Part shown: in pieces, positions 54,463 through 61,179 of the stretch
Layout of the letters: every line of letters starts with the position of its first letter
How positions within the stretch are numbered: position 1 is the stretch's first letter
Assembly: GCA_027214125.1 (NCBI GenBank)
Contig: JAPWHF010000019.1
Location: forward strand, 1-61,179
From: Zoogloeaceae bacterium G21618-S1
GTDB taxonomy: Bacteria > Pseudomonadota > Gammaproteobacteria > Burkholderiales > Rhodocyclaceae
Length of the DNA: 61,179 bases
Reading direction: 5' to 3'
The notes under the pieces: generated by a model
Database searches by the model: none
Seen by the model: only the letters and a program-made list of their open reading frames with translations
Told to the model about the DNA's origin: nothing
Program-made: the position numbers and the translations under genes

Positions 54463-55645
54463 CCGCCGGCCGCCGCGCCAGCACGAGCAAGCAGGCCAGC
54501 GCGCTGAACACCCCGCCGGTGAAGAACGGGCTGGCGGCGCCAAGACGATCCCACAGCAACCCGGCCAGCGCACTGCCGGCGAGCATCATCACCCCGCTGG
54601 CCAGGTTGAACATGCCGTAGGCCGTGCCGCGCAGATCGGCCGGCGCCGCATCGGCCACCATCGCCGCCAGCAGGCCCTGCGTCATGGCCATGTGCAGGCC
54701 CCACAGCATCACGCCCAACCAGGCGACCGCCGCATGCCCGTCCCACGCCAGCGCGGCATCGGCCGCCACCAGCACCAGCAACCCCCACGCCAGCAACAGG
54801 CCGTGGGGCATGCGATCAGACAACCGGCCGAAGGGAAAAGCGGTGGCCGCATACACCACATTCATCACGATCAACACCATCGGCGCAAAAGCCAGTGGCA
54901 AGCCGCCTTGCTGCACACGCAACACCAGAAAGGCCTCGGAGAAGCGGGCCAGCGCCACGATGGCGCCGATCCCGACCACCCACCAATAATCGCCGGACAG
55001 CGGCCGCAGGCGCTCACGCGAGATCGGGTTGCTCCGCCACGGCGCCGCTGGCCGCGCCGGCTCCCTGACGCCAACCACGAGGAGCGCCACAGCCAGAAAG
55101 GCCGGAATCGACGCCACCCAGAACACCGCACGAAAGTCATCCGCCCACGCCAGCATCAGCCCCATCGCCGCCAGCGGGCCGAGAAAAGCACCGACGGTGT
55201 CGAGCGCCTGGCGCAGCCCGAAGGCCGCGCCGCGAATCTCCGCCGGCGTGATATCGGCCACCAGCGCATCGCGCGGCGCCCCGCGAATGCCCTTGCCCAC
55301 CCGGTCGATCAACCGCGCCGCCACCACCAGCCCCAGGCCACCCGCCATCGCGAACAGCGGCTTGGACGCCGCCCCCAGCCCGTAGCCCAGCACCGCCAGC
55401 GGCTTGCGCCTGCCCCACCAGTCCGACAGCGCGCCCGAAAACACCTTGACGATCAAGGCCGTCGCCTCGGCCGCGCCTTCGAGCAAACCGATGGCAAAGG
55501 CGCTCACCCCGAGCGAGGTAAACAGGAACACCGGCAGCAGGCTATGGATCAGCTCGGAGGACACATCCATCAGCAAGCTGACGAAACCCAGCGCCCAGAT
55601 GGCGCGGGGAATGCGCTCGCGCTGAGGTTGGGAATCCGTACTCAC
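54452..55645 (-). CDS. MFS transporter
   Basis: A 397-residue major facilitator with 12 hydrophobic segments. The loop 2-3 motif is GALSDWWGRRKPLAVLGYG and the RVGKGIRGAPRDALVAD stretch resembles a group of MFS proteins seen in arsenic and heavy-metal contexts. The GTG at 55645 is preferred because GGAG lies 6 bases upstream; the ATG at 55651 almost abuts the ribosome site. Substrate is not known and it stands alone. Confidence 0.88.
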   Translation of the reverse strand: MSTDSQPQRERIPRAIWALGFVSLLMDVSSELIHSLLPVFLFTSLGVSAFAIGLLEGAAEATALIVKVFSGALSDWWGRRKPLAVLGYGLGAASKPLFAMAGGLGLVVAARLIDRVGKGIRGAPRDALVADITPAEIRGAAFGLRQALDTVGAFLGPLAAMGLMLAWADDFRAVFWVASIPAFLAVALLVVGVREPARPAAPWRSNPISRERLRPLSGDYWWVVGIGAIVALARFSEAFLVLRVQQGGLPLAFAPMVLIVMNVVYAATAFPFGRLSDRMPHGLLLAWGLLVLVAADAALAWDGHAAVAWLGVMLWGLHMAMTQGLLAAMVADAAPADLRGTAYGMFNLASGVMMLAGSALAGLLWDRLGAASPFFTGGVFSALACLLVLARRPAADG

Positions 55646-55936
55646 GCACATCTCCTGGCCAACACAGCGTCATGCCACCGAACGTCGGCGACGCAATTGC
55701 AGCCACCGCGGATGGGCGCCGCATCCAGAACGCCATTGTGCGCCAAAGCGCTCTGCGGCGCCGCGCGCCGCCACCAGCGACCGGGGGAGTCGGCAAGCGG
55801 CCGTTGTCGGCCATCACCAGCCGTTCGTACCGTCTCGGCGCCGATTGTTTGAACGGCTGCTCTAACCTGCTTTCCACCAACCACGCCAGCCGAGGCCTAT
55901 GCACGTGCATTTGCCGCCGGGAACCGTGCCGTCCGA

Positions 55937-57049
55937 TTATTTGGGCTTGCCTGCTCGTTTTCCCGTCGACCGTGGCTCGCTGCCGTCCAGGTTGTTGACC
56001 CAACGGTAGCGCGCCGGGTCCTCGCGCAGCAGGAATGCCTTGATTTCCTCGCGTCTTGCCGATTCCGCACGAAGGAAGATGCCGCGTAGATCGTAGTCAA
56101 TCGAGCGCTCGGTTGCGCCGCGCTCGATAGCTTTGGCATACCAGTCTCGAGCAATATCGTAGTGCCCTAGCTCGAAGTTAACCGCACCGAGTAGGGTGCA
56201 GGGGCGAAAGTCTTTCGGCGAAAGCGCGTGGGCTTGATTGCCGAGCCTCAAGGCATCATCGAGGCGCTTCAGATCGCGCATAACTCCACCGTGGGTGGTA
56301 GCAATGGCCGACCTCAACTTGGGTGCTTTCTGTCGTTCTGAAGGAATCGACGTTAGTAAGTCGTGAGCCTTTCTGGCCTGCTCGCACTTGCGGAAGTGCC
56401 CGCTGGCGTTGACCGCGTTCCACGGGTCAGATGTCCGCCGATATTCGTTGGTGTAGAACTCGGCCTCACGTTCGTGGAAGGCCGTCTGGAGAATCTCGGA
56501 GTAATAACCCTTCCCCTCGGTCGTCATCCATAGTACGTCGTCGTCTGAGAGGCGGCTGCCATCATCGAAGCGACGAAGGATATTCATCAGCCGGGGAAAG
56601 TGTTCCTGCTCGACGAAGACCTCGATTCCGTAGCGGACTCGGAGCGCCCGGTTCTTCATCCTTGCAATGTATTTGGGATCGCTCTCCCGTGCTAGGCGCG
56701 CTGCCTCCTGCTGCGCCCAATACTCCGCCTCACGCGCCTTCTGTTCGGCCTCCCTGGCCAGCATGGCTGCGTGTTTGGCCTGCCTCTCGGCTTCGACGAC
56801 CTGCTCACGTTTGGTCTGTTCAGCCGCTGCAGTTTCGCGGAACGCCGCATACGTGATCTCGCCACGGGCGAGTTGCCCAAGCGCCGTGAGGCCTAGCTGC
56901 CGCAGGTAGTTGAACCCATGAGTTGTGAGCGGACGACCTGCTTGAAGTTTGTCCAAGATCTCGCGCAAACGGCTGGCGGGGATAGTGCTACCGGGGAGGT
57001 CACTTACAAAGTAGTGGTCGGCAAGATCGACCAGATTCAGCTCGGCCAT
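55937..57049 (-). CDS. coiled-coil and TPR-like protein of unknown function
   Basis: A 370-residue cytoplasmic protein. An N-terminal helical region (1-70) is followed by an alanine/glutamate/arginine-rich coiled coil (about 72-125) and a helical C-terminal part with a TPR-like repeat (about 270-325, LGHYDIARDWYAKAIERG). The extreme end is basic. Base composition is AT-richer than neighbours, and the 226 bp before it (57050-57275) are also unlike the surroundings, suggesting transfer. No relative with a known function is recognised. The start has a weak ribosome site. Confidence 0.65.
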   Translation of the reverse strand: MAELNLVDLADHYFVSDLPGSTIPASRLREILDKLQAGRPLTTHGFNYLRQLGLTALGQLARGEITYAAFRETAAAEQTKREQVVEAERQAKHAAMLAREAEQKAREAEYWAQQEAARLARESDPKYIARMKNRALRVRYGIEVFVEQEHFPRLMNILRRFDDGSRLSDDDVLWMTTEGKGYYSEILQTAFHEREAEFYTNEYRRTSDPWNAVNASGHFRKCEQARKAHDLLTSIPSERQKAPKLRSAIATTHGGVMRDLKRLDDALRLGNQAHALSPKDFRPCTLLGAVNFELGHYDIARDWYAKAIERGATERSIDYDLRGIFLRAESARREEIKAFLLREDPARYRWVNNLDGSEPRSTGKRAGKPK

Positions 57050-57275
57050 GTTGTATCTTATGTACCTTCTTTTCGTCTATTTCACGCCGAAAGCATACAG
57101 CAAGGTAACCCAACGAATCTCGTCAGCAATATGTGTTGGGAACGCGTTTACGTCGGGCTGCTTCGTGCTCGATTGCGGCCGTGCCCGACGCGAGCGCATG
57201 AATGGCTCGTGTGGGTCGATAGCCGACAAACACCGCAATCGCAGATTGCCCGAACAGGACGGCTCCCTTGGGCCA

Positions 57276-57647
57276 TCACCCCTCCTCGCTCAACCGCCAC
57301 GCCCCCTCAGCCAAGGGCACAAACGCCTCGACCGCCGCTGTGGCGATGACATGCGTGGTGCCCTGCTCGGGGTCGTGCACGTTCAGCCCGCCTTTCACCG
57401 CCTTCACCTCGGCGTAGCCGCGTGGCAGGGTGTCGGCGACGATGTCGGTGTCGACTTTGCCGGGGTCTTGCACGCCGATGGTGACTTGCACGCGCATGTC
57501 ACGGTGGTCGATGTCGAGGCTGCGGAAGAGCAGGATGGATGAGTGGTGCAATGCGTCCTGCACGGCGCGGCAGGCGGCTTTGGTGTAGTCCTCACCATAG
57601 AGGTCGTTGCCGGTGCCCATTTCGAGAATGACGCGTTTTTCAGTCAT
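57276..57647 (-). CDS. Lin0512 family protein (copy 2)
   Basis: A 123-residue protein of the Lin0512 family, recognised by EMGTGNDLYGEDYTKAACRAV near the start (motif MGTGNDLYGEDYTKA). ATG 57647 has GGAGG upstream. It overlaps by 8 bases the end of a paralogous gene on the same strand. The pair follows cobT-like and cobS-like genes, implying a common operon. The biochemical function of the family is unknown to me. Confidence 0.8.
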   Translation of the reverse strand: MTEKRVILEMGTGNDLYGEDYTKAACRAVQDALHHSSILLFRSLDIDHRDMRVQVTIGVQDPGKVDTDIVADTLPRGYAEVKAVKGGLNVHDPEQGTTHVIATAAVEAFVPLAEGAWRLSEEG

Positions 57648-57993
57648 GGGTGGCCTCCATGTCGAAGGAGACGGTAATGGCGGCGTTGGCGATGACGCTG
57701 ATGCTGTCGCCGCTGGGCTTGGGTACGTCGAGCCCGCCTTCGACCACACGGACGGTCACTTGTCCGTAGGGGAAGACCTTGATCAGCTCGGCTTGGTCGA
57801 CCAGGTCGGGCCGCTGCACGGCGACGACGGCGTCGATGACCATCGCGGTGCGGGGGAAGCCGAAAGCGTCGGCGACGTTGAGCGAGTGGTGCCAGAGCGC
57901 GTCGCGGATCGCGCGTGCGCCGGCCTGGGTGTAGTTGCGGCTGCGGATCGAGGTCCCCATGCCGAACTGCACCACCATTTTTTTCAGAGCCAT
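57640..57993 (-). CDS. Lin0512 family protein (copy 1)
   Basis: A 117-residue Lin0512 paralogue: QFGMGTSIRSRNYTQAGARA at the start parallels copy 2, and both end in a conserved VIANAAI / VIATAAV block. It may form a complex with copy 2, given the 8-base overlap of their genes. It begins 27 bases after the CobT-like stop. Confidence 0.8.
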   Translation of the reverse strand: MALKKMVVQFGMGTSIRSRNYTQAGARAIRDALWHHSLNVADAFGFPRTAMVIDAVVAVQRPDLVDQAELIKVFPYGQVTVRVVEGGLDVPKPSGDSISVIANAAITVSFDMEATHD

Positions 57994-58019
57994 GTGTGTG
58001 TCCTTTGTTGTGTGGCGCG

Positions 58020-59759
58020 TCAGCGCCGGTGTCGTCCGCCAATCAGCTGCACGATGTCCTGAAACAGCGCGTTGTCGAGCGCCTGGCTCATGTCGGTGGC
58101 GAGGCAACGGCGGTAGAAGGGGCTCAGGTCGAGGCCGACGCCAAGGCCGAGAATCTCGACCGCGCCCTGCGCCTCGCGCCGCGCCACCACATCCTTGAGG
58201 TGGTTGTCGAGGTAGAAGTCGTCGTTGGCGCGGCCGGTGGCGCTGTCGGCGGGGCAGCCATCGGAGATCACGATCAGGATCCGCCGTTCTTCGCTGCGCG
58301 CCAGCAGGCGGTTGCAGGCCCAGTCCACCGCTTCGCCGTCGATGCCTTCGCGAAACAGGTCGGGCTTGAGCAAGGCCATCATGTCGATGCGGGCGCGGCG
58401 CCAGTTGCGGTCGGCCTCTTTGAACACCATGTGAGTGACTTCGTTGAGCCGCCCCGGATGCGCCGGCTTGCCATGCGCCATCCATTCCTTGACCGCCCGG
58501 CCGCCGTTCCAGCCGCCGGTGGTGAAGCCGAGCATCTCGGTGGTGACACCGACCATCTCAAGCGCGCGGATGAGCAGGTCGACCATCATCGCCACCGGCT
58601 CAGCATGCGTCTTCATCGAGCCGGAGCAATCGACCAGGAAGGTGACCACGCAATCGGCTTGCGGCTTGTACTGGTCTTGCCGGAACAGGCGGCGTTCGGC
58701 CGGCGAGCTGATGAGCTGCGACAGGCGGGCGCCGTCAATACGCCCCTCCTCCTGACCAAACAGCCAGCCATCGCGCTGCGGCTGAGCCAGGATGGCGCCG
58801 AGCATGCGCGCCAGGCGCGGCAGGTTGATGCCCTGCTCGGTGATGCGCTTGTCGACCCGCTCGCGGTACTCGCGCAGCAGCGCCTTGCGCACCAGCGTGC
58901 CGGCCGACACCTCGGTGTCGAAGCGCGTGGTGTAGACGCGATAGGCCTGCTTGGCGTCTTCAAAGACTTTGCTGTCGCCGGTGGTGGCGGCGGCGATGGT
59001 GTTGCCGTCGCCCTCGTCCTGGTCGAAGTCGAGCAGCAGCGCGAAGCGGCTCTTGGCTTCGTCTTCTTCCTCGGGGTCGCGCTCGGCGTCGTCGCCACCG
59101 GCGTCGGCCCTGTCGGAGCGCATGGTCTCATCGACCACCCGCGCCACTTCCAGCGCATGCTTGGCGAACTCCGCCTGATTCTCGCGGTGCCGGCGCATGC
59201 CGGCCAGCGGCGTGCCAAGCACGCCGACCAGCGACACGCGCGTGCCTTCGATGTAGTCCTCGGTCTCTTCGAGCACCTGTCGCGCCATCAGGCGCGACCA
59301 GCTCATCTGCGCCACGGTGTAGAGCAAGATGCCGAAGCGCCCTTCGGTCAGCCCCTCGCGGTAGAAGGTGCGCGACCAGTTTTCAAACCGGTGGTGCAGG
59401 TTGTCGGCCATGCCGGGCATGTCGATCGGCACATGGGTTTCAACGCGCAACTGCTCCAGCCACTCGAACACCAGCCGCTGCACCCCACCCGTCGGGCAGA
59501 GGCTGCGGTGCAATTCGGGGTCGGAATGCAACAGCCGCAAGGCCATGCCGTCGGCCGCGGCGCGGCAGTCTTCAAACGCGTCCTGGTCCGAATCGATGCG
59601 CAGATGCGGCGCATGCATGGGCAGCGGCCGCGCGCCCTGGTGCAGGCGCCGCCCCCGGTAATGCAGCTGGGCGTCGCCGGTCAGCGCGCGCAAGGTGGCG
59701 GCGCAGAGCTCTTCGACCTTCTGCTGCCGCTTGGCCCGCTGCTGCGCGGTCGCTTGCAT
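58020..59759 (-). CDS. CobT-like VWA-domain protein (chelatase subunit type)
   Basis: A 579-residue protein of the CobT cobaltochelatase type. An acidic middle region (rich in D/E, about 215-250) precedes the C-terminal VWA domain (about 365-575) with metal-ion-dependent adhesion motif D377-C-S-G-S. ATG 59759 overlaps the stop of the CobS-like gene (TAATG), so both are coupled. CobS-CobT with CobN insert cobalt into hydrogenobyrinate diamide; CobN is absent here, so the pair may serve another metal- or protein-remodelling task. Confidence 0.85.
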   Translation of the reverse strand: MQATAQQRAKRQQKVEELCAATLRALTGDAQLHYRGRRLHQGARPLPMHAPHLRIDSDQDAFEDCRAAADGMALRLLHSDPELHRSLCPTGGVQRLVFEWLEQLRVETHVPIDMPGMADNLHHRFENWSRTFYREGLTEGRFGILLYTVAQMSWSRLMARQVLEETEDYIEGTRVSLVGVLGTPLAGMRRHRENQAEFAKHALEVARVVDETMRSDRADAGGDDAERDPEEEDEAKSRFALLLDFDQDEGDGNTIAAATTGDSKVFEDAKQAYRVYTTRFDTEVSAGTLVRKALLREYRERVDKRITEQGINLPRLARMLGAILAQPQRDGWLFGQEEGRIDGARLSQLISSPAERRLFRQDQYKPQADCVVTFLVDCSGSMKTHAEPVAMMVDLLIRALEMVGVTTEMLGFTTGGWNGGRAVKEWMAHGKPAHPGRLNEVTHMVFKEADRNWRRARIDMMALLKPDLFREGIDGEAVDWACNRLLARSEERRILIVISDGCPADSATGRANDDFYLDNHLKDVVARREAQGAVEILGLGVGLDLSPFYRRCLATDMSQALDNALFQDIVQLIGGRHRR

Positions 59760-60748
59760 TACGACTGCGCCTCGCGCATCCACGACTCGTCCAGCTCTTC
59801 GCCAAAGCAGCGCTGGTAATACTCGGCCACGATCGGGCGCTCGGCTTCATCGCACTTGTTGAGGAAGGACAGGCGGAAGGCCAGCGGCGGATTGCGGAAT
59901 ATCTCGCAATTTTCAGCCCAGGTAATCACCGTGCGCGGCGACATCAGCGTGGACAGATCGCCGGCGGCGAACCCCTTGCGAGTGAGGTCGGCCACCTGCA
60001 CCATCTGCGCGATCAGCTTGCGGCCCTTGTCGTAGTTCTTGGCCGGCACGCGGGCCAGCACGATGGCGACCTCTTCGTCATGCGGCAGGTAGTTGAGCGT
60101 GGCGACGATGTTCCAGCGGTCGATCTGCGCATGGTTGAGCACTTGCGTGCCGTGGTACATGCCCGACAGATTGCCCAGGCCAACCGTGTTGGAAGTGGCG
60201 AACAGACGGAAGTACGGGTGCGGGCGAATCACGCGGTTCTGGTCGAGCAGAGTGAACTTGCCGTCGCGCTCAAGAATGCGCTGGATGACGAACATCACGT
60301 CCGGGCGACCGGCATCGTATTCGTCAAAGATCATCGCCACCGGGCGCTGCAGCGCCCAGGGCACGATGCCTTCCTGGAACTCGGTCACCTGCAGACCGTC
60401 GCGCACGACGATGGTGTCCTTGCCAACCAGATCGAGCCGGCTGATGTGGCCGTCGAGGTTCACGCGCACGCAAGGCCAGTTGAGCCGCGCGGCGACCTGC
60501 TCGATATGCGTGGATTTGCCGGTGCCGTGCAGGCCTTGCACCATCACCCGGCGATCGCGGGTGAAGCCGGCCAGGATCGCCAGCGTCACATCGGGGTTGA
60601 AACGGTAGGCGTCGTCGACTTCCGGCACATGGTCGTCGCGCTCGCTGAACGCCGGCACCATCAGGTCGGAATCGATACCAAACACGCTGCGCACGGACAC
60701 TTGCTTGTCCGGCGCGGTGATCACATTGTCTGTCACGGGCTTCTCCAT
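59759..60748 (-). CDS. CobS-like AAA+ ATPase (MoxR/chelatase type)
   Basis: About 329 residues. The protein begins with a CobS-like segment ([18 protein letters not shown]), then Walker A HGTGKSTH (about 74-81), [16 protein letters not shown] as the Walker B region, and a sensor block [13 protein letters not shown]. It is closely CobS-like throughout. The start is uncertain: ATG 60748 is used, but GTG 60736 has GGAG 6 bases upstream and ATG 60772 is in frame. It is first of a four-gene set with CobT-like and two Lin0512 genes. Confidence 0.88.
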   Translation of the reverse strand: MEKPVTDNVITAPDKQVSVRSVFGIDSDLMVPAFSERDDHVPEVDDAYRFNPDVTLAILAGFTRDRRVMVQGLHGTGKSTHIEQVAARLNWPCVRVNLDGHISRLDLVGKDTIVVRDGLQVTEFQEGIVPWALQRPVAMIFDEYDAGRPDVMFVIQRILERDGKFTLLDQNRVIRPHPYFRLFATSNTVGLGNLSGMYHGTQVLNHAQIDRWNIVATLNYLPHDEEVAIVLARVPAKNYDKGRKLIAQMVQVADLTRKGFAAGDLSTLMSPRTVITWAENCEIFRNPPLAFRLSFLNKCDEAERPIVAEYYQRCFGEELDESWMREAQS

Positions 60749-60817
60749 GTCGGGTTGCGCGCCGCGGGTCATTGCCCACGGCGTCGGTTTTCACCCAAAC
60801 AGGAGACCTCCCCCCGC

Positions 60818-61179
60818 TCAGGCGCTGTGCTGCAGTTCGTTCTCTGCCTGGGTCTCGATGTCGGCCAGGGCCTTGGCGGCTTTCTTGAGCGCGGGCAAGA
60901 GCGTGAGCACCTTGTCGTGGTTCAAGCGCATGATCGGCGCCTGAATGGCGATGCCCATGTTCGAGCGCCCGTTCTTGCGCGGCACCAGCACCGCGGCGCA
61001 GATCAGGCCGGGCAGGAATTCTTCGTCATCCAGCGCATAGCCCTGCCGCTTGACCGTCTCGATCTCCTCTTCGAGCGCCTCGAGCGTGGTCAGCGTTTTT
61101 GAGGTGAAGCGCTCGAGCGGCACATGCGCGAGCAGGCGGCGGCGTTGGGCCGGGCTCATCTGGGCGAGGAAGAGCTTGC
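60818..61179 (-). CDS. IclR-family regulator, partial (enters from the right edge)
   Basis: The C-terminal 119 or so residues of an IclR effector domain; the gene's start lies beyond 61179. Landmarks are LFLAQMSPAQRRRLL at the edge, then ERFTSKTLTTLEALEEEIE and GYALDDEEFLPGLICAAVLV. It is on the same strand as the CobS/CobT-like genes, whose start lies 70 bases after its stop, so it may regulate that set. Confidence 0.88.
   Translation of the reverse strand, partial: KLFLAQMSPAQRRRLLAHVPLERFTSKTLTTLEALEEEIETVKRQGYALDDEEFLPGLICAAVLVPRKNGRSNMGIAIQAPIMRLNHDKVLTLLPALKKAAKALADIETQAENELQHSA

Noticed and set aside
55899-55910. Perfect 12-bp palindrome ATGCACGTGCAT
   Set aside because: It lies in a 285-bp gap (55652-55936) without adjacent promoter elements or a second copy; a single short palindrome is not enough to call a site. 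I see no gene or other signal in that gap.

Overview
The window is a GC-rich, densely coded bacterial chromosome segment. Gene content and protein style suggest a betaproteobacterium, most likely Rhodocyclales-like (Azoarcus/Thauera/Denitromonas type); this is inferred from family flavour, not from a marker gene. No rRNA, tRNA, CRISPR array or complete insertion sequence was seen. About fifty genes are annotated. Three patches look acquired because they are AT-richer or mobile in character: 13.5-14.7 kb, 26.1-28.6 kb and 55.9-57.3 kb.

Region 1 (1-9.9 kb) reads as a C2-sulfonate (isethionate/taurine) catabolic locus. It holds the 3' end of a probable xsc, pta, a TauE/SafE sulfite exporter, a dCache chemoreceptor, an IclR regulator, a GMC dehydrogenase resembling isethionate dehydrogenase, and a TRAP transporter with a Tat-exported binding protein. 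In the proposed route the sulfonate is imported, oxidised to sulfoacetaldehyde and split to acetyl phosphate plus sulfite. Acetyl-CoA is then formed and sulfite exported.

Region 2 (9.9-21 kb) contains an AraC regulator divergent from an SBF-like transporter, aqpZ, a haloacid dehalogenase, an AT-rich lipoprotein, and an RpiR-linked acyl-CoA operon (two crotonases and an NDP-forming acyl-CoA synthetase). A membrane-anchored Mrr-type nuclease coupled to a small secreted protein ends the region.

Region 3 (21-26 kb) is a D-amino-acid catabolic operon (dadA, ridA, AGCS symporter). It faces a TyrR-like regulator with a GAFTGA motif. The shared intergenic region holds two TyrR-box palindromes and an excellent sigma-54 promoter.

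Region 4 (26-30.3 kb) is accessory DNA: an acyltransferase carried as an integron gene cassette with its own attC but no integrase, REP hairpins around a REP-associated transposase whose HUH motif is damaged, a lipoprotein and a DUF2502 protein.

Region 5 (30.3-40.3 kb) has a LysR gene divergent from a glycine/serine/C1 operon: gcvH, gcvP, an ACT-domain regulator, glyA, sdaA, gcvT, purU and folB. An ABC exporter, a diguanylate cyclase and a thioredoxin/ferredoxin pair follow.

Region 6 (44.6-49.6 kb) is the best candidate for an undescribed system: a histidine kinase and response regulator followed by Sel1 protein, MotA/TolQ/ExbB-type channel, DUF2149-like partner, second Sel1 protein and a cupin-like protein. 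Near-identical 15-bp palindromes lie about 88 bp upstream of both the kinase and the first Sel1 gene.

Region 7 (49.6-61.2 kb) holds a flavin reductase, a winged-helix/TPR regulator divergent from an SDR-AhpD-cupin operon, an MFS transporter, an unknown coiled-coil protein, and a CobS/CobT-like ATPase-VWA pair with two Lin0512 paralogues beside a truncated IclR gene.
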